In this document: piece by piece, positions 11,301-23,947 of the stretch
Layout: each line of letters begins with the position of its first letter
Position numbering within the stretch: position 1 is the first letter of the stretch
Assembly: GCF_034140825.1 (NCBI RefSeq)
Contig: NC_089037.1
Location: forward strand, 21,901,501 to 21,965,500
Source of the DNA: Oryza sativa Japonica Group
Lineage: Eukaryota; Streptophyta; Magnoliopsida; Poales; Poaceae
Length of the DNA: 64,000 nt
Reading direction: 5' to 3'
Translations under genes and position numbers: made by a program
Notes under the pieces: generated by a model
Database searches by the model: none
What the model was told of the DNA's origin: nothing
Seen by the model: the letters and a program-made list of their open reading frames with translations, nothing else

Positions 11301-11906
11301 TTGTCCATGGCTGGAGCAGCCGAGCAGGAGAGTAATTGACCACCAATCTGCACGCATCGGTAGGATCGGCAATGCCTCAAAAATGAGCAGACAAACAAAT
11401 CAAAATGGCTCTGGCTCACAAGCCTACCCACGGAGATCTGATCTTAGCATAAATGCAGACAATGAAAACAATCAGGATTCTTAGCCCACTATGGTATCTA
11501 TTGTCGTGGTGATGAAAAAGCAGTGTCGGGATTGCAGTGTGCGATCGATCGGTCATCAGGTGATACCAATGCGATCATCGACCAAAAATAACCTGCGGCA
11601 TCGGTGGAGTTCGGCGGCGGCGGATGGGGACTGGAGGACGTCGGCTCGGCCGATGAGGAAGAGGGACGACCTCGGCGCCAGCCAGCGGTGGAGTGCATGG
11701 CGGCGGTGGCGGTGGCAGCGGAAGGGGCCGACCTCAACGCCGGCAGCGGCGGATGGGACCGAGGTCGGCTCCGGCCGCGGCGGTGGGGAAGAAGCAGGAT
11801 CCGGCTGCGGCAGCCGGTGTGGACAGTAGCGGAGCCGGCGGCTCCGGCGAGGATGCGGCGGCGCGACGGCATTACATGCGGGGAGGAGGAGGAGCGAACG
11901 AGGAGG
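8372..11906 (-). other. Helitron interior without a recognisable gene
   Basis: 8372-11280 is AT-rich with only short frames and no motif I recognise. 11290-11900 is GC-rich on both strands, with overlapping low-complexity frames rich in Ser, Arg and Pro. It may be a captured gene fragment of unknown origin. Confidence 0.4.
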
Positions 11907-14900
11907 GGAAAAAATTTGGTGGAGGGGTGCAGCGGGCCTGCTGTGCAGCCCTCATCTGGATGAGCGACACGTGGCCCAGCTACCGATCCAACGAGAGCGC
12001 GCATACGGCCTCCAGCACAAGTCTCGGCCGGCTCCCTTTGGCTGAGAATTGATCGGCTCCCGTCCCGGCTCCCTCCGCGCTCACGCTTCCCTCGATACAT
12101 CAGCTCGGCTAAAGTATATCCCTCCCTAATTTCTCGAAGTCTCGATGCGCCTGCTCATCTACCGCCGCCGCCCGCGTGTTCCCCTCTGCTTCTCTCATAG
12201 CAGCTAGCGCCGGCGGCGGCGGTGAGCGGCCGTGCCGTGCCGCGGATGTGTCGTCTGGACAGCAAGTCTGATTCTGATAGGTACGTCATCTCTCTAGAAA
12301 TCAGAACCACCACCAGCGTCTGCAGACCCAGATTATTTCCTCTCACCTGAAACTACAGCTGCAATCTCTGTTTTGTTTCTGACAATAATTCAGCAGCAGA
12401 GCAATGTTCAATACTTACGTATATTTATTTTCCAATGGTATCTCCCGGGTGCTTTCCTCCCGCTGAAGAAGCACCAGACAGCAAACAACTGAACATATAT
12501 ATAACTCTTGCTGTAAACTAATGTACGCATACACTTCGAAATCACTTCTCTGAAAATGGAAGAACATAGTTTTGAAATTGTTTCCTAAACGTTGGACTGC
12601 AGAATACTAGATCTCCATCAGTAAGATGGACTAGTGGATTAAATTGCTCATTTTCTTGCAGGTTCTTCTCCTGGGTTGGACTGATGGATTAGGATCAGTA
12701 AGATGCATATTGTAGTAAGATGCATATTGTGGATTGAGCTCAAGCCTCACTTTTTATCATGGTGGTTATGTATTTTCTGTGCAAAATATAAAGGAGGAAA
12801 ATGCTCAGCCTGAAAGGACTTTAATTGCCATAAGAGGATGGTTTTCAAAGGACTGTAGTTTAATATGCAGGCTTTGTAATATGTACTATGTAATCTGCGA
12901 AATGTTAACAGTTTGCAAGGATTGTAGTTGAGATCATACAAGCTGCAATGTAATTGCAAGGAAATTTATCCGTTTGTAATATGTACAATTTTTGTAAATC
13001 TGAAATACACATGGCATGTTGGTGTTTTGAATTATACAAGGTGATGGACGCGTCAACATATGTGATTGCTTTTTCGATTCCTTTCAAAAATAAAATCTGG
13101 AATGAGTGAATTTCCTCATGACAGGTAGATCTGAAGTTATTCTGACCGACAACTGAAATTTTGAGTAACATTCAGTCTGTTACTGAATGCCTAAACTTTC
13201 TACACCCAATTGGAAATAAAATCGAGTTCAACACAGTAAAAGAAGTAAATGAGTACAGATTAATGCACACACCCAAATCCATTCTGAAAAGGCCTACTAT
13301 TCATTGGAAAATGTAACTTTCTAGCAGACGAGGAAAATGTGCAATCTTGTTGGACTTCAAATAAAAGATTTGTATATCCGCCTTGGATCAAAGGAGTAGG
13401 CATGGTCGAAGATTCACCATATACATCATTTGCAACCATGGTTGAAGATTGCCCATACATATCATTTGCATCCATGGTTGAAGATTGCCCATACACATCA
13501 CCAGCATCTTCATCTCTATTTTCTGACGCATTATTTGGATCTTCAACTATAGGTCACATGGATGTAGCATATAAGAGGATGAAAACAAACAAGATTAAGA
13601 GAACAGGAAATAACATGCTACAATGGGTAGGATCAACACATTTCTTCTGCCATTTCTTCTTTTCAACTACATCTTTTGATCGTCGACTTTTTGGGCCTTT
13701 CACCACCCGAGGAACTAAAAACGATATAGTACCATTTAATGTGTCCTTGACACAACCATTTGAATTTAGAGGAACCTCACAGGATTTTTCTTGCATCTTG
13801 CTTAAAGAATTGTCTGCTTCCAAGTCCAACTTATTTATGGCTTGCTCCAAATCATCAAGAAGTTCTTTCGACACTGAACACTTCAACTCAACGGATGTCG
13901 CATGTCGAGAGATACGTGCAGCATGTGCTTTCAAAGTTTCCTTCTCACTTCCTTGTTTCTGAATGTAAAATCCACTCTTTGCATATTTTGTCCATCTATT
14001 GAGTATATAATGAGATGGTAAAGTGAAAACTTTATTCATATTGAAGACTCTGAGGGCATGCTTGCACAATAAGCCTATAACATACATGTGCAATTTTTCA
14101 AAAATTTGTACTCGAAATCATATTGTAATTTAAATTATGTATACGTACCAATGCATTCATACTTTCTGCAAGAACATGTGATGGTCATCTCTGTAGGGTT
14201 GAATACAACAGTCGCTTCGTGATCATATTCCATAGGCATAACCACAAATGTCAAGGTTGCTCCCTCAGTTTTTAACAATTTACATGATAATGTAAATTGT
14301 TGTTTAAACTCATCCTCCAACTCTGAATACATGCTCCTAGTATATGATTCAGCTGCAATCTTTAACATAGGTAAATTTGGAATGTAAGTAACCGGGTTCG
14401 AGTGTCGGGACTTAAAATCTGCATCCAATTCATTTTCACGGAGAGTAGCTGAAACCTTATCACATTCTACAAGGAGTTCCGAAAGACCGAGTTTCCTACG
14501 AAATCTTTTCTTGTAGACATTATTCATACCTTCGCTCCTTTGAGTCGAGGTTATGTCAGCTGTAAAAGAGTTACGGAAGACAATAGCCCACTTCTCCCTT
14601 AACTTATATAGGTTTGATATCCATTTGTTATCCTCAAGATTGTATTCACTCAACAATTCATGCCACATCTTGTTGAAGTAATACTCTGATCTGTCTTCAT
14701 AGACACATCTCTTAAAATCAGCTAGAAACTTGTTAGGATGCTTATGAATTACATGGCTGAGATTTTTACCACCATTAAGATAAATGTGCCACAAACAAAG
14801 ACGATGGCTTGTATTTCGAAATACAAAAGCAATTGCTGCTGCCATGGCTGCATCTTGATCAGTGAAAATTGTGCTTGGATGCTTGCCTGACATAGCTGTT

Positions 14901-16487
14901 AGAAAGGTTTCAAAGAGCCAAACAAATGATTCAATAGTTTGGTTAAATAACAATGCAGCCCCAAAAATTATTGTTTGCTTGTGATGGTTGGTTCCAAGGA
15001 GTGGAGCAAAAGGCATTTCACACTTATTGGTGTCAAATGTGGTGTCAAATGATACAAAATCACCAAAGCATGCATAATCCATGATAGATTGACCATCTGC
15101 CCAAAAGAAATTAGCTATTCGGCCATCTTCTTTGTCTACTTGAATGGCATAAAAAAATGTAGGATCCTCTAACTGCTTATTCCTCAAGTATTCCAGTAGT
15201 GTTTGTGTGTCATTGGATTCTAAGTACTTCTTGCGTTCACGACCAATCTCATTATTGCAATCCATCTTTGAGAATGGCACTTTGTCAGCTCCACCATACC
15301 ACTCCTTCATAAAGCCATACACTTGGGCTGGCTTCATTCCGGCTTCCCTTATCTGGCCAATTAGTTGCCTATCCGCTTCTATAACACGTCGTTGGGACCT
15401 CAGCTTGTGCGACTTATTTGGACTGACAAGATCATGGTTGTGTTCAAGTACAACTTTTTGCACCATCCAAATTTCCTTTCGACAAACACTAAACTGAACA
15501 CGAGCCTTGCAACATGTCCTGGTAGTGTCCAGTGATGAGCTAGTTTCTTGCTGTCCCTGCTTATTGCAAACCATATGCTTTTGATATATAGTTCCATTAG
15601 ATCGGCGCTTTACATTACTCTTTCTAATACTGAATCCAACCTTCCCGGCATAGGTGTTGTACATCTCATATGCTTTATCCTTTGATTCGAAAGACATTCC
15701 AACTTGAGGAACAATCAAAGTTTGCACAACTTTATCATCCACTTTCTGTACAATCAGTTGATAACTAAAGTTATATACTTATATTAACACAATATAAGAA
15801 ATATTATGATTGTCATGATCATGGTCATCCTTTACATATAGGTGCACATCATCCATCATCAAACAATGCTGATTGAAAAACATGATAATTAAAGAACTAG
15901 ACGATATTACCTGCGTTATCCGCTCGCCGCCGGCTCCAACATCCCCGGCGATTTCGGCATCCATGGGCGCAGGTGATTGAAATCCATGTCCTTCCTTGCC
16001 ATGTGCTAGGGCAGGTGAAAACGACACGAGATGAGATGTCCCGGCGGCTGCAGGGTCCTCCTCCTGCCCTTCTCCTGCCATGGAAGCTGATGCAGCTGCG
16101 TTGCCCGTGGAGACTTGTCCTGCCATGGCTGCTGCAGTGCTGCGGTTGCCGGCGATTTTGGCCGTGATCTTGGGGCGCAGGATGAGACGTCTCACTCCAA
16201 GTCCGCGTAATCCAGGGGCACGCAATAGGAGCTTTCCAATTTCCACACCCACGAGCCGATCGAGCGCGTGCGGCGGCGGCAGACGAACAGGCGCATCGAG
16301 GGAAGCGTGAGCGCGGAGGGAGCCGGGACGGGACCGATCGATTCTCAGCCGAAGGGAGCCAGCCAAGACTTGTGCTGGAGGCCGTACGCGCGCTCTCGTT
16401 GGATCGGTAGCTGGGCCATGTGTCGCTCATCCAGATGAGGGCTGCACAGCAGGCCCGCTGCACCCCTCCTCCACCGAATTTTTTTCC
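11907..16487 (-). mobile_element. MULE with long TIRs and its own FAR1-type transposase
   Basis: Inverted repeats of about 200 bp bound it: 11907-12175 on the plus strand matches 16487-16266 on the minus strand, both beginning GGAAAAAAATT or a one-base variant. The shared GGTGCAGCGGGCCTGCTGTG and GATGAGCGACAC blocks are easy to see. The left copy has an extra segment of about 45 bp near 12099-12142. Possible 9-bp target duplications are ACGAGGAGG (11898-11906) and GCGAGGAGA (16488-16496), 7 of 9 identical. The interior carries one transposase gene pointing inward from the right TIR, so the element could be autonomous. Confidence 0.6.
13260..16126 (-). CDS. MULE transposase, FAR1/FRS type
   Basis: Exons (minus): 16126-15911, 15745-14149, 14074-13622, 13546-13260, all with GT-AG borders and matching phase; 850 aa. 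FAR1 DNA-binding domain at about residues 91-183, ending in the zinc-ligand stretch LEHNHDL. MULE transposase domain at about 265-480, with catalytic Asp in FDTTF (306) and TDQD (368) and the C-x-x-H pair (389-392). SWIM zinc finger CxCx7GxxCxH at 596-610, split by intron 2. It binds element ends and catalyses cut-and-paste transposition in the nucleus; domesticated relatives are FHY3/FAR1. The start was chosen as the first in-frame ATG after the TIR. If the 75-bp intron 3 is retained, the protein ends at 13554 with a hydrophobic tail (777 aa). The last exon repeats a YGQSSTM-x-AND unit. A TE gene is preferred over a host FRS gene because TIRs flank it. Confidence 0.75.
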
Positions 16488-16620
16488 GCGAGGAGAAGCG
16501 GCGGAGTCTTCACGCGTGGAGGAGGAGGAGCGAAGTCTTCGCGCGTGGAATCAGACTGATTTAGCCTGTAGGATTAGAGAGGTGCAACTCCTCCTTTTTA
16601 CCTTTTTATATTAGTATAGA

Positions 16621-16985
16621 TTTATTAGCCATGTTTTCCCATAAACTCACGAAAGTCTAATCTAAGGTCAGAACCACGCATGACCTTGTGAGTATGTAAG
16701 AGAAACTAAGCTTTGGAAAGTAGGCATTCATTAACTTAATTACAAACATTTATATAGCATTTGTATGTCAAGTAAACATTTGAAGTAGTGTGCAGTACAA
16801 GAAAATCCCCTAACCTCAAAAGCTAGCCACAATGGAACAACTCGTTCCTATGCAGCATCATAGCTTATCATTTAACCATCTGACTACATGTTACAGTTTT
16901 AATATTACCTTACAAAGACAAATATTTATACATTCATCTTGACACCAACCAACACCATATCATGTATATTTCCATTTCTTACAAC
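16621..16985. other. HAK gene 3' flank
   Basis: AT-rich DNA between the Helitron end and the HAK stop codon; the part near 16985 is probably 3' UTR. No poly(A) signal was singled out. Confidence 0.4.
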
Positions 16986-19900
16986 CTAAATCTCATATGA
17001 GATCCCTACTTTAAGCAATTGCCTATGGGGAATAAATAGCATCTTCTGCCCTTGCACGAAGTTCTTTCTTAAGAAAGAGTAGACGTAGTTCACTACTATC
17101 TTCTTAAGAAGCGATGAGTGAGGCCTTACAACCACCTCGGTTTCTCCAAGTATGTATACAACACCTTTTTCCATCTCCTTCTCAATGAACATCTGCTCTT
17201 GCTCAATCTTCGCCAACTCCTCCATATTCATCTTACTTGCCTAGTACAAATACCATTTATTAGTAACTAATGCAACCATAATATTTACACAATTTAGAAA
17301 TATTAAGTTCAAGCAATAATTTATTACCTTGAAGTGTGGTAGACGGTCGCTTCCATAGTTAGATAGAGCTGTGATCTCAGAGAAGGATTCAATTGGTGTA
17401 AGCATATCCTCGGCATGTACCGCGTACCGTCCAGAAGGCTTCTCCCGAGAAAAGCTATGGTTGCAAGAACTATGGGCACTAATGGTGTGTGGCTCATCGG
17501 TGTAGAGATTAACATCCCTTATATAATCCTGAAGGTTCTCAAGAAGGGTAACAACAAAGTCCTTGGCCTCCTCGAGGGAATCACGATATCCATATCGTGC
17601 CACACATCGAAACACTTTGTAGTCCTTTAGCTCTACTTGACGGAAGAGGAATCGCTCCGAGGTGTCAACATGGGGTACTGGCAAATGCTTGATAGAGATG
17701 AAGACAAGAACAGAATGAATCGTTGGGATCTTCTCGATGAGGTGCGGGAATATGGGCGGGATGCCTTGGACTAGTTCAGTGTAGAACAGGGCTACGCCAC
17801 GGACCCTCTTCAGATCATGGCTCTCCAGCATTTCTTTCACCTTGTCGGTGGATACTGTGTGTTCCAATTCATACTTGTATCTTTTCACATGCACGTAGTG
17901 CCACACGATCATCACCACCATTAGAACTACCGACATAGCCACAGGCACATATGGTCCATGTGTGAACTTGTATAGCACTGACGATAGGTAGACAGCCTCC
18001 GTTGATGTGAATGTGATAAAAAACAGAGCAACCCACAAGATGTTGATCTTCCATACCAAGAGCATAACTATTGTCATTAGTAATGTTGTGATGATCATCA
18101 CAAGGATGACACAAATTTCTGTATGCATTGATCAAGGAAGATGGGCACAATTAGGTGAAACCATATAATCCGAAGCTTAATTCTTTTGTCAAATATATAT
18201 AAATGAAATAAATTATTACCGTGCGCCTTTCCTATAATAACAGTTGTTTTGAAGCTAACAGTCACAACGCAAGCAGCCACACATAACAAGAAGTTTACTC
18301 CAGGGATGTACAATTGGCCCGGAAATCGCTTTGATGTGTGCAATATCTTGACCCTTGGGAAGCAACTAAGTGATTGTAAATGAGAAACAGTTGCAAAGGC
18401 ACAAGATATCATTGCTTGGCTTCCTATTATGGATGCAGCTATCGCCATGATGAACGTAGGCCAGAACAAAGAAACTGCATTTAAAAATTAAATAATTATT
18501 TTGTTTATTTGTAAGAAGTGACTCGTACTGAAGCCTTGAAGGTGATATAATAAAGATGAAATGCTTACTTGGAGTAGCGGCAAAGAAGGTATTGGCAACA
18601 TTCTTCGGGTTCTTACTCAGGAAAGCTGCTTGTCCGATGTACGTGAGTAATACCGATGGAAGTAAGGCAAAACTAAAGCTCAGCTGAAAAAATTAGAAAA
18701 TAACTTATTTCGATGTTATGATCTTGGGTATTATCAAGTATATCAACCTCCCAAAAGAGATCATTCTAGTAGATAAATCGTACTATACTGATTATTGATT
18801 CAGTGCACACACACCTGGATTGATCTGATGCTGAAGTATCCTAGATTAGCAAAAAGTGCTTCTGATCCTATAACATGAGGATAGTACATTTTTATTGTAA
18901 GATAATCTTCCCTATAAGCGCATTAAATATCACAGAAGGTTTTGTTTCAAACAGATGTAATAGAGTACCTGTGAAGCAAAGGAGAATACTTCCAAGCGAG
19001 ACCCATCCTTCCTTCTTGTTCCTACGGAAATAGTCGATGATGTATTTTGGGTTGAAGGCCCTCAAGACACTGATGTCATGCTTGATCAGGTTATAGAGAC
19101 CAGTTGCTCCAATCAAGAGCAGCCACAAGAGAATGATTGGTGCAAAAGAGTAGCCAACTTTATCAGTCCCGTAGCGCTGGATTGCAAACAAGACTACCAA
19201 AATTGCCACTGTTATCCACACTATTTGATCTGTGCAAGAAAAATAAATAGCATATAATTAATCAGTAATCTTTAGTTACAAGCTATATAATAGTTGGAAA
19301 ATTATATTCCTCCATGTATTTATCAGTATGATAGTCAATTCTGGTTTAATTCTCAATAGTTATGATCCTAGTTGAAAGTTCCCAGCAATTAGTCCAAAAA
19401 AAAAAAACTTAACCTAAGTGGGGATATGACCCCTCCTCTGTGTCCAGATTCGTTGTACTAGACGGGTTATATCCCCTTCTAGGTTTTGTTTTTTTTGGGA
19501 CAAATGAAGTACTTATTAATTATGCTGCAGATTAATTATTCTTCTAGCCTGTACCTGTTGTAAGATGAGGTACCTTCTCTCTCAACCCACCTACGGCTGA
19601 CAGTACTGCACGAAAGGTTTACAAACACAGACAAAATCAGCCCAGACGAAAAAAAACTTCAGAGAACTCGATCGTTTAATATGTCAATGCCTGACACGTT
19701 CTCATCCAGAGTACGTACCAGAAATGGGAGGCGTTAGCACAGCGTCGCTGATGACCATGGCGATCGCAAGGATGGTGAGCAGGAAGAGAGAAATCTTGGC
19801 CGCCTTGCTCGCCTCGAGCAGCTGTTTCAACCAGTGAGCTCTCCTCAGAGTCGCCGATGGCTTCCCGCTACTGCTATACCCGGAGATCAGCTCATCTTCC

Positions 19901-21316
19901 GCCTGATGGTTAGGGATCAGGCTCACCTTCGCGTGCCGTGAAATTAACGAGTAGAGTGCAAATGTCCCACCTGGAGAAGAAGTACCAATTTGTTGACTTG
20001 TATTTTGAGAAAAAAAAACGCTCGATCCATTTAATTTGGTACAAAACTACATACTGTGTGTGTTTAAAATTATTCGTCGTTTTCTATGAATTTATATAAG
20101 ATAATATCATAAGATTTACTACTCTGTCAAAAAAAAAACCAATCTTGGTTATGAACATGTATACACGTGTCCAGATTGATTAGTAGGATTAGGTTTTTTA
20201 TGGGACGGAGGGAGTATGTTTTTAGATTCATCAGAAGAAATATTTTAATAATAATATCCGAAGTAATTTACATATTATTGAACGATGTACAAATTTCTAC
20301 TTATAACAAAGTTAATAAAACGATCGACGAGTAATTTGAAACGGAGTGAGAACACTAACCGTCACCATGGTCGTTGGCATGCAGGGCGACGAAGACGATC
20401 TTGATGACGGTGAAGAGCATGAAGCTGTAGACGATGAGGGAGAGCACCCCGACGACGTCATCGGGGTGCCCAATGCCGTGCTCAAAAGTGCTGGAGTAGA
20501 CGTACAACGACGACGTCCCAATGTCGCCGTACAGGATCCCCACGCACTGGAACGCCAGACTCATCGTCCTCCCCCAGCTATCCTGCAGTACATGCACGCA
20601 GGCCAGAGAGAAACAACGTCAAATCTCAAATGCTTGAAGAAAAACGAGAAGAAAATCACGAGGCCAGGCTCGATTATATGCCACTAAGTTTACAACAGGT
20701 TTACAATTTGCCACTAACTTTATCACTTTTCACAATATGCCATCGATTTTTGCTTAACTTTTACGAATTACCATCGCTATTCGGTTAGCCTCCGTTAGTA
20801 CTTACAATTTTGTCCAAATGACCAAAATACCCATGGGACAAAAACTTTCAAAATTTGATAAAAATTTCTGAAATATCATTTTTAAGTTTTTGGCTAAATT
20901 TTGGATATTTACAATCTTATGTTTATGATATTTCGGAATTTCTGTTCAAATTTTGGAAGTTTTTGTTCCAGGGGTATTTTGGTTATTTGGATAAAAATAT
21001 ACAGTACTAACTAAGGTTATCCGGACAGCGATGGTAAATCGTTGAAGTTAAGCAGAAGTCGATGATATATTGTAGAACATGATAAAGTCAGATGCAAATT
21101 GTAGACATGTAAGAAACTCAATGGCATATATATATAATGGATTTTCTCTTGAATTAATGAACTGAACTAAACCTGTTCGTCCCAGTGAGCGGCGCCGGCG
21201 TGCTCAGCTCTCACCGCCTCCCGGAACAGCGAGTCCTGACGCTCGACGGGAAGGCCGCCGCTCTCGACGTCGACGAGCTCCATCTGCTGCTTCTTCTTCT
21301 CAACTCCTGGATCCAT
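16986..21316 (-). CDS. HAK21: HAK/KUP/KT high-affinity potassium transporter
   Basis: Plasma-membrane K+ importer. Ten exons (minus): 21316-21173, 20582-20360, 19970-19719, 19605-19555, 19229-18969, 18867-18815, 18683-18569, 18474-18220, 18118-17328, 17240-16986; all GT-AG, in phase, 799 aa. Family signatures are YGDIGTSSLY (66-75) in TM1, GGTFALYSL (123-131) split by intron 2, TPPISVLSAVGGL and GSQAMISCAF. About 12 hydrophobic helices are followed by a long cytoplasmic C-terminus ending in VGISYEI, as is usual. The ATG lies about 185 bp below a TATA box. The symbol is a memory-based call: rice chromosome 3 has HAK16 and HAK21 near the PUT3 and ACBP3 loci found here, and length and position favour HAK21. 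Introns 1, 2 and 4 carry MITEs. The family call is near certain; the symbol less so. Confidence 0.93.
19391..19509. mobile_element. Stowaway-like MITE in HAK intron 4
   Basis: Near-palindrome: AACCTAAGTGGGGATATGACCC pairs with AACCTAGAAGGGGATATAACCC on the other strand (22 positions each, a few mismatches). The right end GGGACAAATGAAG is followed by TA. The left end is shortened. Confidence 0.5.
20119..20214. mobile_element. Stowaway MITE in HAK intron 2
   Basis: A 96-bp element ending GACGGAGGGAG, flanked by TA on both sides (20117-20118 and 20215-20216), with the inverted left end CTACTCTGTC. Confidence 0.6.
20650..21150. mobile_element. MITE in HAK intron 1
   Basis: Inverted ends share the block ATTATATGCCACT on the left and ATATATGCCATTGAG on the right (reverse complement). 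The interior is AT-rich with several TTTGCC-type repeats. The exact ends and superfamily are unclear. Confidence 0.5.
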
Positions 21317-21500
21317 CATATATCACAACAGTAGCTATAGCTGCTTGTACTATATATATACACAATATATATATACGTGTGTGTCTATACTCTACACACG
21401 TATTCTATGCGTGCGGTTTGTAATATAACTTGTAAGTGATAAAAACAGTGAGAATGTGAGATCTCCAGTTTGTACATAGCCCGCCTCCCAATGCCCCTCC

Positions 21501-21507
21501 TTTTATA
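21501..21507 (-). promoter_or_regulatory. TATA box of the HAK gene
   Basis: TATAAAA on the minus strand within CCTATAAAAGGAGG, about 185 bp upstream of the ATG at 21316. The position implies a 5' UTR of roughly 150 bp. Confidence 0.6.
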
Positions 21508-22549
21508 GGCTATTTCACCGATCGAGTATACTGTTACTAGAAGCTTATAAGTATATAACACCTCGACCAATTACGTACTCCACATGGTCCTGAATTTTGA
21601 TTCGGCTATCGATCTTTCTTCTTCTTCTTTTTTTGCAGTTTATTCTTCTTCCATGCGGCAGCGACAGCTAGCGCGTTTACTTTGGCGAGCCACTGCACAA
21701 TGTCAAATTTGACTCTGCATGCGATTCAGCATCCTTGATTATTGGTCTAGTTATAACTTATTCTTAATTAGCTCACGCCACACGATCGACAAGGCTCGGA
21801 TTTTTTTTTAAAAAAAAAGTTAGGGTACGGTTAGCGGCCGGCGATCTGTCCGACTCACTAGACATATTTTCTTCCTTTTTGAAAGTGAGTCGTGACTGAC
21901 TAGGATTGCGCTTGTCGTCCAGTGGTGCTAATTCGTATTCTCAGGTTTCCAAACGTAAGTACTGATCAGTAGTATAAACTAAAGCTAGAATATTACTAAT
22001 TCAATGTATCAGTAGTACTAGTTTGGCTAGCTTTCTTCAGATAAGATGCATGATCGATCAGCAATTCCTGTTTGCATACATATGTCAGGCACATATATGT
22101 AGTTAGCCTAGCATATACGGCTTCCTATTTGTTCTGGCTTCATCGGTTCAGCGTGGACGCAATGCACAGATTATGTCACAAGTTGCTGATGAGGAGCAAG
22201 GCATGCGTATATTCGCATATGCCACCTGACTCATATACATATTGTTATGGTTTTGATCCATAATTTGGCCGAGAAGTACACCTCGTGCTTTATTTTAATT
22301 ACATAAAAGATACGCATATACATACACACCACTATGCACGTACGCACACCACACTCGTACATCCACAAGTGTGTTCTTTTAACGCGCGTTTAAAGAAACA
22401 AAAATGGAGATCAATGTAGCATCGCTAAATTTCTATTGAAAGCACACCCACGTGTATGTAACATTTATGGGCATAACGATCCAAACGGTAAGGTCATGCA
22501 ACGGATGATTTTGTTAACATGGAAATTAAAGTAGAAGTGAAACCCTCTT

Positions 22550-22580
<31 letters not shown>

Positions 22581-22712
22581 AATGAATTGGCAACGTGTCG
22601 ATTTCGTTGAAAATAGTATGAGTAAAAGTTTTCCGTACAAGTATAAAGGGAAAACTATACTGGAAAGACCCTCTTTTTAGAGGCTAAAATATATAAAGTG
22701 GTACCTTTTTAA
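21508..22712. other. HAK upstream region, with a CTT microsatellite
   Basis: Intergenic DNA upstream of the HAK promoter. A (CTT)n microsatellite spans 22545-22579. No gene seen. Confidence 0.5.
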
Positions 22713-22713
22713 T

Positions 22714-23853
22714 GAAAAATTCCGATTACTCCCTGAACTATTGGATGAGTACGAATTATTCTATTGGACCGGAAAAACGGACATCCTTCACCCTCAACTA
22801 TTAATACCGGACGAATTACCCCCTGACTCACTCTAGAGCAAGTTGTCGTCCTACATGACACACACGTGGTAGTCCAGTCAGCATAAAAAATTTAAAAGTG
22901 ATGGGGCGAACATGTCATATCCCCCCCATCCTCTACTGCCCTCTTCTTCCAAGCTCGACTGGCAAAGGCGGAAGCGGCGATGAGGCTGCTGCTGTGGGGA
23001 AGAAAACGAGAGAGATAGGGGAGAGGAGCTGGCCATGGCTCTCTTCTTCTATGGTGGTAGGTCTTGACGGTGGTGATGATGACGATGAGTGGCAGGTAAA
23101 GGTCGATGGTCGCCAAGATTCAACGGAAATTACGGAGACGACGACCTCCACCGGAGTGTGCATGTAGCGTCCGAGGCAGCCGCAGCCCGCAGCATCATTT
23201 TCATGCATCACAACCACCACCGAAGTGTGCCTGCATCGCCCGTGCTGCCGTCCTCTTCAAATGCTGGCGGAGGCCAAGGAGAAGCCGTGCAGCCGTGGAG
23301 AAGGCGTGCCATCAGAGGCCGAGGAGAAGCCGCGCGGCCGTGGAGAAGGAACGCCGGTAGAGGCCGAGTAGGAGCCACCTCGGCCGCTCAAGTTCTCCGC
23401 CCCGCAGCTCGCTGCTCATCCACCCTGCCATTGTTGTCCTTTTCACGCGCTGCCGGAGTCTAAGGAGAAGTCGCGGCCGTGGAGAAGGCGTGTGCCAGCG
23501 GACCGGAGGCCAAGGAGGATTCACCTCCGCCGCTCGCCGCCCCCCAGCCGCCTCCGTCACTCACCACTCGAGCTCCTCTGCCCTGCCGCCTGTCGCCCCT
23601 AGCCCTACCGATTGACAAATAGGGAGGGAGAACAGAGAGGAGGAAGGGGAGGGGAGGGAGAGAATATGACAGGTGGATCCCACCATTTTTTAAAATAGAA
23701 ATGCTGACTGGAATACTATGTAGGATCAAAACCATTTCGGATTTAGTCAAGGTATAATTTGTCCAGTATTAATAGTTAATGTTGAAACATATCTTGTTTT
23801 CGGGTCTAAGGGATAATTCATACTCATCTTTAGATGGTAATCCGTACCTTTTC
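22714..23853. mobile_element. Pack-MULE-like long-TIR element
   Basis: TIRs of about 170 bp: left 22714-22890, right 23690-23853. Shared blocks are GATGAGTACGAATTAT, CAACTATTAATACCGGAC and AGTCCAGTCAGCAT, each with a few differences. Possible 9-bp duplications beginning CTTTTTAA lie at 22705 and 23855 (8 of 9), but the borders shift by one base. The GC-rich interior (22900-23640) resembles captured exonic DNA of unknown origin. No transposase. Confidence 0.6.
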
Positions 23854-23947
23854 TCTTTTTAAAAGAAATCCATCCAGTATGTTCTGTGACCAAACTTATT
23901 ACCGTAACGCAACATTAAGTTTATTAACAATGGTGAAAATATAGATA

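Larger units (their letters stand above)
8368..16620 (-). mobile_element. Helitron (non-autonomous), 8.25 kb, with a MULE inserted in it
   Basis: Read on the minus strand, the 5' end is TCTATACTAATATAAAAAGG starting at 16620 after an A. The 3' end is CGTGCATTGCACACG (a short hairpin), then ATGATTA and CTAG at 8371-8368, followed by a T. TC...CTAG between A and T with a 3' hairpin is the canonical Helitron end structure. No Rep-helicase gene is present. The MULE at 11907-16487 sits about 130 bp inside the 5' end. The remaining interior (8372-11906) is AT-rich except for GC-rich, gene-fragment-like DNA at 11290-11900. I cannot exclude that the two ends belong to two different Helitrons. Confidence 0.6.

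Noticed and set aside
11498-12100. 200-codon minus-strand frame across the left MULE TIR
   Set aside because: It runs across the TIR border, is rich in Ser/Arg/Pro, and the frame is open on several strands at once, as expected from GC-rich DNA.
13260-16126. Host FAR1-related sequence (FRS) transcription factor gene
   Set aside because: The domain set fits, but inverted repeats with a likely 9-bp duplication bracket the gene, so a MULE transposase is the simpler reading.
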